Notes: generated by a model from the letters alone, not told the origin. A stretch of 64,000 nucleotides of DNA from Nocardia vulneris (GCF_001613425.1 NZ_BDCI01000018.1:62001-126000); one strand, 5' to 3'; counted from the first letter of the stretch, positions 24,745-34,457 are shown. A program made the numbers and translations.

Positions 24745-24822
24745 GACTGCACCTCGCTGACGCTCGGTTCCGTCATGCGCTCTGCGCACTGGCACATGAT
24801 TCGCTTACTGCGTGCGCTCATG

Positions 24823-25266
24823 TCAGAGTGCCCGTACAAGATCTCTGATCCTCTCGATGGCAGCGGTGGACAGTTGATCGGACTCGCGCACGGTGACGTA
24901 GCCCGCGGCGGCGAGGTCGCTCACGACGACCTTCGCGACACCGACCGGAACACGCAGCGCGGTACCGATCTCTGCGATGGAATGCGGCTGCTGGCACAGC
25001 TGCACGACGGTGCGCTGCTCGAATTGCAAGGGGGCCGACAGCGCCGAAGGCGGTGCCTGCACCAGTGTTTCGATCCGCAGACCGTCTACCAACGGCGTCG
25101 TGCGCCCCGCCGTGACGACAAAGGGACGCACGAACTGTTCATCACTGTCGACAACTTCTTCAGCCGGAGCAGGCTGGCCGGGTCGATCCGGATCGAACCA
25201 CCCGAACATTCGGTTCATCGGGATCATCCGCGGGTCCGGCAACCGCGGCCGGTCAGGATCTCTCAT
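24823..25266 (-). CDS. cvnC: Conservon protein CvnC (DUF742)
   Basis: The 147-aa protein is a DUF742 member with a winged-helix-like core: VRPFVVTAGRTTPL near 46, LIQ-type region QFEQRTVVQLCQQPHSIAEI near 82 and VAKVVVSDLAAAGYVTV near 110. Start overlaps the cvnB stop by 4 bp. Conservon C proteins may link the GTPase to the roadblock protein; the biochemical role is not settled. Confidence 0.88.
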   Translation of the reverse strand: MRDPDRPRLPDPRMIPMNRMFGWFDPDRPGQPAPAEEVVDSDEQFVRPFVVTAGRTTPLVDGLRIETLVQAPPSALSAPLQFEQRTVVQLCQQPHSIAEIGTALRVPVGVAKVVVSDLAAAGYVTVRESDQLSTAAIERIRDLVRAL

Positions 25267-25691
25267 CTTCGTAACGTCTCTCGCAACTCGGAAATCAACG
25301 CCGGATCAAGGAGCGACCCGGCGCGTTCGGCAAGCACAGCCATTTCGTAGCCGACCAGACCGATATCGCAGTTGCCGTCGGCGATGACGCCGAGGCAGCT
25401 GCCGTCACCCATGGCCGAGACGAGCAGGAACCCGCGCTTCATCTCGATCATGATCAGTTTGAGCCCGTCGAACGAATAACTGCGCGAAGCGCTTTTGGCG
25501 AGGCTGGCCAGGCCGGACACCATGGCGGCGAGCCGGTCCGCCGAGGTGCGGTCCAGACCGTCGGACATCGCGATGAGCAGACCATCCGAGGACACCGCCA
25601 CGGTGTCGCGCACACCGTCGGTCTCCCGAACGAAGTTGGCGAGCATCCAGTTGAATGTGTGCGGGTCGGCGCTCGGTAAATGGGTGGTCAC
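25263..25691 (-). CDS. cvnB: Conservon roadblock/LC7 protein CvnB
   Basis: The 142-aa protein has the roadblock/LC7 fold: an N-terminal helix FNWMLANFVRETDGVRDTV, a beta hairpin VSSDGLLIAMS and the long helix DRLAAMVSGLASLAKSAS. Such proteins act as GTPase-activating or scaffolding partners of MglA/Ras-like GTPases. It overlaps cvnA by 4 bp and cvnC by 4 bp. Confidence 0.9.
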   Translation of the reverse strand: MTTHLPSADPHTFNWMLANFVRETDGVRDTVAVSSDGLLIAMSDGLDRTSADRLAAMVSGLASLAKSASRSYSFDGLKLIMIEMKRGFLLVSAMGDGSCLGVIADGNCDIGLVGYEMAVLAERAGSLLDPALISELRETLRR

Positions 25692-28549
25692 CGGTTCTCC
25701 TCTGCGATGGACGGGGCGGTCGGCGCCGGATCCTCGGCGCGGGTGTCATGGTCGCGCGCACCGACATACGGCCGCGTCGTCGACGGCGCGGGCGGGGCGC
25801 CACGCTCGTGACCGGCCCGGAACGACGACAACATGTTTCGGGTCTCCTCGGGCGAGCGCTCGGTGACCGGCGCATGATCCTGGCGCGGCGGGGTGCCGCC
25901 CGCATCCCGCCGCGGCTCGGTTCCCGGTGCCGTGCCTGCGGAGCGAGACTTCTTGTTGCGCTTGACAAGTCCGTTGCGCGTGGTGCGCGGAACCGGCCCG
26001 GTCGGTGGCGCAACAGATGTTACCGGGGCCTCCACCGGCGCGTCCCCGGATTCGAAGATCCGCCACATGGTTCCGGTATCGGTGGCCGTCTCCGGCGCGA
26101 ATTCCGGTTGCGGAGAAACGAAATGGGAGTACGCGGAGGTCGGCCCGGACGGCACGGCGGGCATGTTGGTGCTCGTGTCGTAGCGCACGGCCTCGTGCCG
26201 CCCGGTCCGCTCGGTGGGCAGTTCGTCACTGTAGTGCGTCGAGTCCGCCTGATACCGATGCTCACTCGGCGGGCGACCCGCGCCGTTCTGCTGCGGGGCG
26301 GACGAGACGTTCGGCAGGGCGTGCGCCGGGCCGGGCAGGCTCGGCGTCCGCGAGTTCGGGGCCGAATTACCCTGCAGCGCAGGGCCGTTGTGCAAGGGAT
26401 CGAGCTCCGGGGTGGGCGCTGCGTGCAGCTCCGCGTCCGAACCCCAGGACGGTTCGACGCCGGTGCCGGAGATCTTGCCACGCACCCCCGCGCGCTGATC
26501 TTGTTCCTGCGCAAGGATTTCCAGGGGCAGGGCGAGTCGCGCGACGATACCGCTGACCGGTGAGACGTTGAGCTCGACCGCGATGCCGAGCCGTTCCGCC
26601 AGCCGGCCGACCACGTAGTGGCCCAGGTACCTGGTCGGCGCGACGATGAAGTCCTGCTCGCCGCGCAGCCTCGCATTGGACTGGGCCAGCTGGTCGGCGG
26701 GCATGCCGATACCGTGGTCGACGACGGCCAGCAGGTAACCCTGCGGCACCCGGCGGCCGTAGATCTCGACCTCGAGATCCGGTGGGGAGAAGGCGAGCCC
26801 GTTCTCGATCAGCTCGGCGAGCATATGCGCCAGCTCGCTCACCACCGACCCGGCGATGAGCACATCGTCCACCCGGCGCAGCACCACGCGGCGGTAGTCG
26901 TCGACCTCGGACAGACCGGCGCGGATGACGTCGCTCAGCGCGATCGGCTGCGCCCACCGGCGCGGGCTGGCCTCGCCGACGAGCACCAGCAGGCTTTCGG
27001 CGTTGCGGCGCATGCGGGTGGCCAGGTGGTCGAGCTCGAACAGGTTGGACAGACCCTTCGGATCGAGTTCCTCGCGCTCGAACTCGCTGATCAGGGCGAG
27101 CTGGCGGCGCACCAGGTTCTGGTTGCGCCGGGCCAGGTTGGCCATCGACTCGGTGGTGTTGCGGCGCACCAGTGCCTGCTGCGAGGCGAGCTCGAAGGCG
27201 GTGGTCTGCACCCGGTCGAGGGCGCCGGCCACGGCCGCGATCTCGATACTGGAGCCGGCCGGAACCTGTACTGCGGCAGGCGCTTCCGGACGACCCTCCT
27301 CGGTGTGCGACCACGCGTCGATGACCTGGGGCAGGCGGCGCGAGGCCACGTCGTCGGCCTCACCGGCCAGCGCGGCGAGCGGGCGCACGATGGCGCGCAC
27401 CGAGGTGATCACCAGCACGATCATCGCGACGATCGCGATGGCCGCGCCGACGAGGAAGCCGATCAGGTTGAGCAACGCGGCTCCGCGCAGGTCGTCGGCG
27501 CGGGCCTGCACGTCCGCGCCCACCGCCTGCTGCACATTGCCCTGATCTTCGAGCGCCCCGGACATCTGGGTCCACCAGGCCATCGGGTCGACCTCACGGA
27601 CCAGCGGTCCGTCGCTGGAGGCGATCGCGATGTTCTCGGCCTGTTCGGCCTTGGTCGCGTTGTCGCTCAGCAGCGCGGCGTCCAGCTTGGCCTGCTGGCC
27701 CTTGGTCGCGTAGCGGGAGAAGGTGGCCAAGCCGTTCAACTTGCTGGACCGAATCTCCATGAACTGCACGTATTCCCCGCCGTTGAACCGGCCGGCGACG
27801 AAGACGCCGTTGAGGAAGCCGCGCTCCTTGTCGAGTTCGGCTTTGGCCTCACCCAGCGCGTACAGCGCCTGCAGACCGCGCTGGATCTGCGGGTCACGCG
27901 CCTGGTCCAGGCCGAGGGCCAGGCGGTTCAGCGCGGCGACGGCGTCGGTATAGAACTGGAACACCACCTGCCTGCTGACCCGGCGCGTGTCGATCTGCAC
28001 GCGGGTGTTCGCCAGCAGGTTCAGCTGACCGAGCGCGGCACGCACCTGATCGGCGCCGGGGGCGTCGCCCGAGGCGGCCTCGGTCAGCTGGCTGAGCGTG
28101 GCGTCGACCTTGCCCCGCTGGTCGAGCAGCGGCTGCTGCAGCCGGTTCTCGCCGCCGAGCAGACCGTTGCTGAGCCCGAGCTCACGCTGGATCTGATTGG
28201 TCAGGTCTTGGACGCTCAGCGCCAACTCGACGGACTTCACCGTGTCGTTGGCTTCGCGGTAGTCCGAAATCTGGCCGTACACGGTGACACCGAGCAACGC
28301 GAGCACCAATATCAGCGACAGCGCGAGAATTCGGGACAGCTGACCGCCGATCGTGCGCGGCCGGACGATTCCCGACATTCTGCTGTTCGCCGACGGATTC
28401 TCGCCAGAGGCAACCGCAGGTTGGAAATCCGGTGTGTCCCCGGGCTTTTGTTGCCGTAGACGTAGACGCACCAACCTGCTACTCCTCCGAAAAGCCAGCC
28501 GTGACAGCTCCACGACGAGCGCACGGAAAGTCTCCGAGCAAAATCCCAT
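25688..28549 (-). CDS. cvnA: Conservon sensor CvnA: NIT-domain membrane histidine-kinase-like ATPase
   Basis: This 953-aa membrane sensor has a first membrane helix at about 71-92 (LSRILALSLILVLALLGVTV) and an extracytoplasmic nitrate/nitrite-sensing-like domain to about 345. A second helix (IGFLVGAAIAIVAMIVLVIT) is followed by HAMP and a kinase core with LDHLATRMRRNAE, N-box LAELIENGLAFSP, G1 VDHGIGMP and G2 GHYVVGRLAERLG. The last roughly 270 residues are Pro/Thr/Gly-rich and look disordered, common in CvnA proteins. The start is uncertain: the ATG at 28549 lacks a ribosome site, and an ATG at 28378 (MSGIVRPRTIGG) would remove 57 residues. Confidence 0.85.
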   Translation of the reverse strand: MGFCSETFRALVVELSRLAFRRSSRLVRLRLRQQKPGDTPDFQPAVASGENPSANSRMSGIVRPRTIGGQLSRILALSLILVLALLGVTVYGQISDYREANDTVKSVELALSVQDLTNQIQRELGLSNGLLGGENRLQQPLLDQRGKVDATLSQLTEAASGDAPGADQVRAALGQLNLLANTRVQIDTRRVSRQVVFQFYTDAVAALNRLALGLDQARDPQIQRGLQALYALGEAKAELDKERGFLNGVFVAGRFNGGEYVQFMEIRSSKLNGLATFSRYATKGQQAKLDAALLSDNATKAEQAENIAIASSDGPLVREVDPMAWWTQMSGALEDQGNVQQAVGADVQARADDLRGAALLNLIGFLVGAAIAIVAMIVLVITSVRAIVRPLAALAGEADDVASRRLPQVIDAWSHTEEGRPEAPAAVQVPAGSSIEIAAVAGALDRVQTTAFELASQQALVRRNTTESMANLARRNQNLVRRQLALISEFEREELDPKGLSNLFELDHLATRMRRNAESLLVLVGEASPRRWAQPIALSDVIRAGLSEVDDYRRVVLRRVDDVLIAGSVVSELAHMLAELIENGLAFSPPDLEVEIYGRRVPQGYLLAVVDHGIGMPADQLAQSNARLRGEQDFIVAPTRYLGHYVVGRLAERLGIAVELNVSPVSGIVARLALPLEILAQEQDQRAGVRGKISGTGVEPSWGSDAELHAAPTPELDPLHNGPALQGNSAPNSRTPSLPGPAHALPNVSSAPQQNGAGRPPSEHRYQADSTHYSDELPTERTGRHEAVRYDTSTNMPAVPSGPTSAYSHFVSPQPEFAPETATDTGTMWRIFESGDAPVEAPVTSVAPPTGPVPRTTRNGLVKRNKKSRSAGTAPGTEPRRDAGGTPPRQDHAPVTERSPEETRNMLSSFRAGHERGAPPAPSTTRPYVGARDHDTRAEDPAPTAPSIAEENR

Positions 28550-28894
28550 ATGCCCGGTGCCGCGTCAACTCGAGGACGCGCCGACCCGGGCTTTGTTCAT
28601 ACTTTTCAACCGCAGCGCACCCGAGGGCTACCAACTGGCCAGTTTGTGGCCACCCCGAAGCGACCCGGCCGACATACGGTGCTGGTCAGGACATTCGGCC
28701 GCACCTGCGGCGAACATCGCACCGTCGAGCCCGAAAACAGGTCGGCACGATCGCTCGAAGCCCTTGAGGAACGGGCTGATTCGATCGTGCCGACGCACCT
28801 GTCCGCGGTCCGGGAAAGCGATCCGCCAACTGACAGCAACTGTTCAGCTAGTTACTGTCGGAGTTTCAGTTCAGCTTACAAACCATATACTTCG
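28550..28894. other. 345-bp intergenic region upstream of cvnA, with a strong hairpin
   Basis: I see no credible gene here; short open frames lack ribosome sites and typical codon use. It must hold the conservon promoter. An inverted repeat at 28739-28800 pairs AGGT plus GTCGGCACGATCG (28741-28753) with CGATCGTGCCGAC (28782-28794) and a closing ACCT, with a second smaller pairing inside. Being 95 bp beyond the stop of the upstream gene, it may be that gene's terminator or a regulatory RNA structure in the cvnA leader. Confidence 0.5.
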
Positions 28895-29917
28895 TTATGC
28901 TTCGCCGAGGATGGCGAGCACCTCGTCGGACCGGAAGAACGGCTCGAGCCGCTCGCGAATCAACTTGGCCAGCACGCCGTTTCGTTTCGCGCCCTCGATG
29001 ACCGCGGGACCATAGCGCAGGATCTCGGTGGCGATGTCCGCGCCGGAAAGGCCGAGTTCGGGCAGCATGGCGGCGAGGGTGTAGTCGCCGTACTTGGTGA
29101 AGAACACCTCGACGCACTCGTCCACGAGCAGCCCGAAGTATTCCTTTTCCCTTGTGGTGACGGCGATTTCGTAGCAGATGAGGACCAGCTCGTTGAGATC
29201 TTTCTGGCTCAGGTAATCGCGCAGCCCGCTCACCGGCTCGTCGGCGTGCAGGTCCCAGAACTCCATCGCGGCGTCGTGCACGGGCGCGTCGCGCAGCATT
29301 TCGCGGATCGCGTTGTTGGTGCGCTTGAGCGCGAACACCGCACCCTTACCCGCCATATCGCCGATGAACGTGCTCTCGGTCGCCTTCTTGGCGGTCTTTG
29401 CCGCCGACTGCCCCATCGAGATCAGCGAGGAGACGCCGGGAATCTTGCCCGCGATCTGCCGGTTGGCCTCCATGAAATCCGAGATCAGCTTGTCGACGAA
29501 CTTCGACGCGACGGTGGCGACCAGCGGCGATTCGGTGAGCCGATCCAGGATGCGCTCCTGCGCCTGGTGCATCCCGAAGATCTTCTCCAGCAGCGCCTCG
29601 ACCGGCTCGCGGTCGACGACCTGCCCCAGGGTGTAGTCGTTGTTGTTCGCGATGTGGTCGTAGATCGAATCGGCGAAGACACCGACCATGTCGGCGATCA
29701 CCGGGCTGCCACCGATCAGATCGATGATGGTGGCGACGGTCGCCTTGGCCTGCTCGACCTCGACGATATCGCGGAAGATCAAGGTGTCTGCGACACCCAG
29801 CACCGATTCGACGTCGCGGGCCACCACCTCGGCGAAACGGTCGCCACTCACCTCGGCGAGCACGAATTCCACCTGGGCATCGAGTAGCCGTTCCGAAATT
29901 TTACGCGGCTCGCTCAT
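28895..29917 (-). CDS. Conserved actinobacterial protein of unknown function (340 aa)
   Basis: I do not recognise a family. The product is largely helical, starting MSEPRKISERLLDAQVEFVL, with a Gly/Ala stretch around ISMGQSAAKTAKKATES and a C-terminal part rich in Leu/Glu (LIRERLEPFFRSDEVLAIL). No signal peptide, membrane helix or catalytic motif is visible. I prefer the ATG at 29915-29917, preceded by GGTGG at 7 nt; an ATG six codons earlier (29935) is also possible. It follows the gene at 29972 by 54 bp, so the two are probably cotranscribed. Confidence 0.6.
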   Translation of the reverse strand: MSEPRKISERLLDAQVEFVLAEVSGDRFAEVVARDVESVLGVADTLIFRDIVEVEQAKATVATIIDLIGGSPVIADMVGVFADSIYDHIANNNDYTLGQVVDREPVEALLEKIFGMHQAQERILDRLTESPLVATVASKFVDKLISDFMEANRQIAGKIPGVSSLISMGQSAAKTAKKATESTFIGDMAGKGAVFALKRTNNAIREMLRDAPVHDAAMEFWDLHADEPVSGLRDYLSQKDLNELVLICYEIAVTTREKEYFGLLVDECVEVFFTKYGDYTLAAMLPELGLSGADIATEILRYGPAVIEGAKRNGVLAKLIRERLEPFFRSDEVLAILGEA

Positions 29918-29971
29918 CCGGGTTCCACCCATCACAGTCGTAGTACGGTGCGCCCGGCCAGATTACGGCCC

Positions 29972-30481
29972 TTATGTTTCGGTATCGTTGCCGCGCAACG
30001 ACTTCCGAATCTGGTCCAGGCGCTCACGCGCGGCTTTCTCGCGCGCGTCCCATTGTTCGTCGGCGCTGCGGCCCGCCGGGGTCTGCTGATCGAGCTCGCC
30101 CATCCCCTGCGCGGTGCCGAAGCGCTGCTCGACTTTATCGCGAACTGACCCCCAAGTAGGGACACCGGAGGGGGAATATCCACCCGTCTCAGTCGGTGCG
30201 GGGGTACCGGTCGGCGGTACCGGTACCGCGGGTACCGGAGAAGTGCCCGCGACCTGGCCGGATACGTCGCGGATGGTGGGCACGTCATGCGTCGGCAGCG
30301 TGGGCGTGGCAGGAGTCACACCGGGCAGGGGCGGCGAATCGCCCGCGCCGACGAGCCCGAGCAGCGCCGCGTGCACCATCTCGAAGCCGGCGCGTTCCGC
30401 GGTCGCGACCAGCAGCACTCCGATCAGTTCCCGGTCGGGCAACGCCGTCAGCCGGGCCAGGATCTCGCTGTTCTCAGTCAT
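29972..30481 (-). CDS. Hypothetical protein with Pro/Thr-rich middle (169 aa)
   Basis: Family not recognised. Residues 1-48 are helical and Leu-rich (ILARLTALPDRELIGVLLVA), residues about 49-105 are Pro/Thr/Val-rich and probably unstructured, and residues 110-169 are charged and helical, perhaps a coiled coil (REKAARERLDQIRKSLRG). No secretion signal. It shares an operon with the gene at 28895 by position; the layout suggests an adaptor-like protein, which is inference. Confidence 0.6.
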   Translation of the reverse strand: MTENSEILARLTALPDRELIGVLLVATAERAGFEMVHAALLGLVGAGDSPPLPGVTPATPTLPTHDVPTIRDVSGQVAGTSPVPAVPVPPTGTPAPTETGGYSPSGVPTWGSVRDKVEQRFGTAQGMGELDQQTPAGRSADEQWDAREKAARERLDQIRKSLRGNDTET

Positions 30482-30533
30482 ATCGCCAGGCTACGCAGCA
30501 CCGGATGCCGAGCGGTCGGGTTCGCGCCGCGCG

Positions 30534-31301
30534 CTACGGGCGCACGACCGCCCGTGCCCAATCGCGGACCAGTTCGAACCACACGCGGCCGCCCACCAGA
30601 ATCAGGTCGTTGTGTCCCGCGCCCGGGAAAACCTTCAGCTGCTTGGGCTCGCGGGCCGCGGCATAGAGGCGTTCGGCGTGCCGCAGCGGCAGGAGTTCGT
30701 CCTGGTCGCCGTGCATGATCAGCACCGGAACGCGCAGCGTGCGAATGCGTCGTTCGCTCGGATACGCGTCGGGAATCAGCGGGCGCGGTAGGAACGGATA
30801 GATCGAGCGGGCGGCGTCGCGCATACCGGAGAAGGTCGACATCACCATGAGCCCGGCGGGCGGATACGCCGCCGCGAGCTCGAGCATCACCCCGCCGCCC
30901 AGGGATTTACCCAGGTAGAGTACGCGATTCGGATCCACCCCCGGCTGTTCGAGCAGCACCCGGCGCGCGGCGCGGGCGTCCTGGTAGGTGCCGTGCTCGG
31001 TCGGCCGGCCGGTGCTGCGGCCGTATCCGCGATAGTCGAACGTGAGCACGTCGAACCCCGCCTCGACGAGCAGCGCGAACAGCGCCACCCGATCCCCCAC
31101 GTTGCCCCCGTTCCCGTGCGCGAACAGGATGTGCCCCACCGAATTCGGCGCGGGCAGCCACCATCCGTGCAGCGTCTCTCCGTCCGCGGTGTCGATCGAG
31201 AGATCGGTGTAGTCCATGCCGAGGATCGCCGGTGTCTGCAGGATCTGCCGCTCCGGCAGATATGCCAACGCATTCAGGATCGAACTGGCCGGATGTCGCA
31301 T
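30534..31301 (-). CDS. Alpha/beta hydrolase (BEM46/ABHD-like)
   Basis: The 255-aa hydrolase has the oxyanion motif AHGNGGNVGDR, the sequence DYRGYGRSTGRP, the nucleophile elbow GKSLGGG (Ser), a catalytic Asp in MHGDQDELLP and the catalytic His in GAGHNDL. This layout is the BEM46/DUF1749-like group of serine hydrolases. There is a short hydrophobic N-terminal part but no clear signal peptide. Substrate unknown. It stands 52 bp upstream of the 29972 gene on the same strand. Confidence 0.82.
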   Translation of the reverse strand: MRHPASSILNALAYLPERQILQTPAILGMDYTDLSIDTADGETLHGWWLPAPNSVGHILFAHGNGGNVGDRVALFALLVEAGFDVLTFDYRGYGRSTGRPTEHGTYQDARAARRVLLEQPGVDPNRVLYLGKSLGGGVMLELAAAYPPAGLMVMSTFSGMRDAARSIYPFLPRPLIPDAYPSERRIRTLRVPVLIMHGDQDELLPLRHAERLYAAAREPKQLKVFPGAGHNDLILVGGRVWFELVRDWARAVVRP

Positions 31302-31456
31302 GCCTAGTTCTTACCGCTCGCGACCGGCCGTGTGCCACCCGGGCCGCCCGTCGCCCGGACCTGCGCCGATGCGCTCGCGGCCGGGGATCTTGGTTTGCCG
31401 GGCGAGGATCGGGTAACCCGAGGGAGGTTTTGCTCATCGAGGAAGGGAAAAGGTCA

Positions 31457-31846
31457 ATGCGGAGAACTGTTCTCGTGGTAGCTACGCTCGTCACCTCGCT
31501 CGCTGGCTTTACCGCCGCGGCCGGATCGGCGGGTGCGGTCGACGACACCCAGACGTGCACGTCGGTGCGCGAGATGGCGACCGAGCTGAACAGCGGGATC
31601 AACGGGGCCAAGAGCAAGGACGCCGGAGCTGCGGACGAGGTGCGCAGCGTATTCTCCACCGCCGCGACCAAGTTGGAGAGCACGCGCGATCTCGCCGACG
31701 ACGGCCCGGTGAAGACCGCGATCGACCCTGCCGTCGCGCAGATGCGCCGGGTGGCCACGGCCTCGGACACGGAGCTGGGCACCGTGCTGCAGGATCAGGC
31801 CTTCCACGACGCCATGTCCGGGCTGGACCAGGCCTGCGGCATCTGA
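31457..31846 (+). CDS. Small secreted protein of unknown function (129 aa)
   Basis: A clear Sec signal peptide (MRRTVLVVATLVTSLAGFTA, probable cleavage AGA/VDD near 27) precedes a helical domain of about 100 residues with two cysteines (CTSVREM and the C-terminal QACGI) that could form a disulfide linking the ends. Such short helical secreted proteins with terminal Cys occur in nocardiae and mycobacteria, but I do not recognise a named family. The ATG has AAGG close upstream. A strong terminator follows. Confidence 0.7.
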   Translation: MRRTVLVVATLVTSLAGFTAAAGSAGAVDDTQTCTSVREMATELNSGINGAKSKDAGAADEVRSVFSTAATKLESTRDLADDGPVKTAIDPAVAQMRRVATASDTELGTVLQDQAFHDAMSGLDQACGI

Positions 31847-31855
31847 CGCCGACAC

Positions 31856-31893
31856 ACGACAGGCCCGCAAGCGTGTGCTTGCGGGCCTGTCGT
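31856..31893. terminator. Bidirectional terminator between the secreted protein and pheT
   Basis: A perfect 17-bp stem (ACGACAGGCCCGCAAGC and its complement) with a GTGT loop lies 9 bp after the plus-strand gene and 10 bp before the pheT stop. Confidence 0.8.
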
Positions 31894-31903
31894 CGTTGTC
31901 GGA

Positions 31904-34408
31904 TCAGCCGCGCAGCACCGCGCCCACCGCGTCCGCCGCGGCGGCGACCGCGGCGTCCCGGGCGGCGCTCGCCTCGTCCTCGGTGAGCGTGCGGTCGGTG
32001 GCACGGAAACGCAGGGCGTAGGTGAGCGACTTGCGTCCCTCGCCCGCCTGAGCGCCCTCGTAGACGTCGAACAGCGCGATGTCTTCGAGCAGTTCGCCGC
32101 CGCCGCTGCGCAGCGCGGACTCCACCGAGGCGGCCGGGGTGGCCTTCTCGACGCTCACCGACACGTCCTGCAGCACCGCGGGGAACGGCGAGATCGTCGG
32201 CGCCGGGCGCTGCTCGCGCAGGGGCAGGGCGTCGAGGTCCAGCTCGACGGCACAGGTGCGCGGCGGCAGACCGGAACGTTCCAGCACCGCCGGGTGCAGT
32301 TCACCCGCATGGCCGACGACCACACCGTCCACCACCAACTCGGCACAGCGACCCGGATGCCACGGCAGGTGTGCGGCGGTGCGGCGCTCGATCGTGACGC
32401 CCGCCGCGTCGGCCACCGCATCGGCGAGCGCGAACGCGTCGGCGGCCTCGGCCGGCCGGCCCGGCCCCCACGGCCCGCGCGGCTCGCGGCGACCGGTGAG
32501 CACGGCGGCGACATGCACCGGTTGCGCGGGCAACGAGTCGATCAGTTCGGCGATCTGGTCGTCGCTGGGGCGGCGATCGACCGGCAGCGCCTCGACCGGA
32601 CGCACGTTGTCGCCGGGCAGCACCACCTGGGCGATGCCGTAGATGGCGAGGTCGCGCGCGCCACGAGAGATGTTGCGGGCGGCCACTTCCAGCAGGCCGG
32701 GCAGCAGCGTGGTGGCCAGCTCGGACCGCTCGACATCGAGCGGATTCAGCACCCGGGTGGTCGCCCGGCGCGGATCGTCGGCGTCGAGTCCCCAGGTGTC
32801 GAACACACCGGCGGCCAGGAACACCGGCGCGGGCACCTCGACCGCGCCCGCGAAGGCCAGCGCCCGGCTCACCGCGCGGCGGCGGCGCTGCGTGGCGGTG
32901 AAACCACGCCCGGCGGGCGCGGTGGGCAGCACCGACGGGATCTGCTCGAGCCCCTCCAACCGCAGCACCTCCTCCACCAGGTCGGCGGGCTGCGCCAGGT
33001 CGGGCCGCCAGCTCGGCGGGGTGACGACCAGCTGGCCGTGCCCGGTGGACTCGTCCACACCGACCTCGACCGTGCAGCCGATCTGGGCGAGCCGACGCGC
33101 GGAGGTGCCGGTCGGGTAGACCACCCCGGCGACGCGGTCGGCCAGATCGATGTCCATCCGGATCGGCGCAGCGGCAGGCACCGGGACGCGCACGTCGGTG
33201 AGCGCGGATTCGACGGTGCCCCCGGCGATTTCGGCGAGCAGCGTGGCGGCGCGATCGAGCGCGGCGACGTTGATCTCCGGGTCGACCACCCGCTCGTAGC
33301 GCTTGCCCGCCTCGGAGGACAGCTTGTGCCGGCGCGAGGTCCGGTAGACCAGCAGCGGATTCCAGGTGGCGGCTTCCAGCACGATATCGGTGGTCTCGGC
33401 GCCGACCTCGGTGCTCGCCCCGCCCATCACGCCGGCCAGCGAGACGACGCCGGAATCGTCGGCGATCACCACGTCCTCGGCGTCCAGGGTGCGCTCCACC
33501 TCGTCGAGGGTGCGCAGTGTCTCCCCCGTGTTCGCGGCCCGAACCACCAAGCCGCCGTTCAGCTTTCCGCCGTCGAAGGCGTGCAGCGGCTGACCGAGTT
33601 CCAGCATCACGTAGTTGGTGACGTCGACCGCGGGCGAGATCGGGCGCACGCCCGCGAGCAGCAGCCTGCGCTGTAACCACCAGGGGCTCACCGCCTTCGG
33701 GTCGATGCCGGTGACCCGACGGACCGCGAAGCGGGTGCACTTCGACTCGGGTTCGAGCCGGACCGGCCAGGCGTCCGCCTCGTCGTCGGGCAGCGTGCGC
33801 ACGGCCGGGTCGGCGTAGTCGAGATCGAAGCCGCAGGCCAGTTCCCTGGCCAGGCCGCGCACGGAGAAGCAGTAGCCGCGGTCGGGGGTGATGTTGAGTT
33901 CGATCACCGTATCGTCCAGGCCCAGCAGCACATTCGCGTCGGTGCCCGGCTCGGCGGTACCCGGCTCGAGCACCAGGATGCCCGCGTGATCCTTGCCGAT
34001 ACCGAGTTCGGCGACCGAGCAGATCATGCCGTTGGACACGTGCCCGTAGGTCTTGCGCGAGGAGATCGCGAACCCGCCGGGCAGCACACCACCCGGCAGC
34101 ACCACGACGACCAGGTCACCGACGGCGAAATTGGTTGCGCCGCAGACGATCTCCTGCAGATCAGGGTTGCCGACATCGACCTTGCAGAACCGGATCGGCT
34201 TCTTGAACTCGGTGAGTTCGGTGATCTCGGCGACGCGGCCGACGACCAGCGGCTTGTCGATGTCGCCGGTGACGGGCCGGAGCTTGTCGAGCTCCTCGAC
34301 CTCCAGCCCGACCCGGACGAAGCCCGCGTCGAGTTCCTCCGGCGTCACCGACCAGTCGGGGACGGTGCGCTGGATGATGTCGGTCAGCCAGGACTGCGCT
34401 ACTCGCAC
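31904..34408 (-). CDS. pheT: Phenylalanine-tRNA ligase beta subunit
   Basis: This subunit of the alpha2-beta2 enzyme carries tRNA-binding and editing domains. The 834-aa length fits actinobacterial PheT. Visible parts are the N-terminal EMAP/OB domain (CGATNFAVGDLVVVVLPGG and SNGMICSVAELG), the B3/B4 editing region (LAGVMGGASTEVGAET), the B5 domain and the C-terminal FDX-ACB anticodon domain (FPAVLQDVSVSVEK). The GTG at 34406-34408 gives VRVAQSWLTDII, the conserved start; the longer open frame runs into pheS. It follows pheS by 49 bp. Confidence 0.95.
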   Translation of the reverse strand: MRVAQSWLTDIIQRTVPDWSVTPEELDAGFVRVGLEVEELDKLRPVTGDIDKPLVVGRVAEITELTEFKKPIRFCKVDVGNPDLQEIVCGATNFAVGDLVVVVLPGGVLPGGFAISSRKTYGHVSNGMICSVAELGIGKDHAGILVLEPGTAEPGTDANVLLGLDDTVIELNITPDRGYCFSVRGLARELACGFDLDYADPAVRTLPDDEADAWPVRLEPESKCTRFAVRRVTGIDPKAVSPWWLQRRLLLAGVRPISPAVDVTNYVMLELGQPLHAFDGGKLNGGLVVRAANTGETLRTLDEVERTLDAEDVVIADDSGVVSLAGVMGGASTEVGAETTDIVLEAATWNPLLVYRTSRRHKLSSEAGKRYERVVDPEINVAALDRAATLLAEIAGGTVESALTDVRVPVPAAAPIRMDIDLADRVAGVVYPTGTSARRLAQIGCTVEVGVDESTGHGQLVVTPPSWRPDLAQPADLVEEVLRLEGLEQIPSVLPTAPAGRGFTATQRRRRAVSRALAFAGAVEVPAPVFLAAGVFDTWGLDADDPRRATTRVLNPLDVERSELATTLLPGLLEVAARNISRGARDLAIYGIAQVVLPGDNVRPVEALPVDRRPSDDQIAELIDSLPAQPVHVAAVLTGRREPRGPWGPGRPAEAADAFALADAVADAAGVTIERRTAAHLPWHPGRCAELVVDGVVVGHAGELHPAVLERSGLPPRTCAVELDLDALPLREQRPAPTISPFPAVLQDVSVSVEKATPAASVESALRSGGGELLEDIALFDVYEGAQAGEGRKSLTYALRFRATDRTLTEDEASAARDAAVAAAADAVGAVLRG

Positions 34409-34457
34409 TTGAGGTTTCGCTCTCTCGATCGAAGGGGCCGGAAAAGACGGTGGGGGC

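Noticed and set aside
28895..30481. Extension of the conservon into the two unknown genes
   Set aside because: They are on the same strand but separated from cvnA by 345 bp with a strong hairpin, and nothing in their sequences links them to Cvn proteins.
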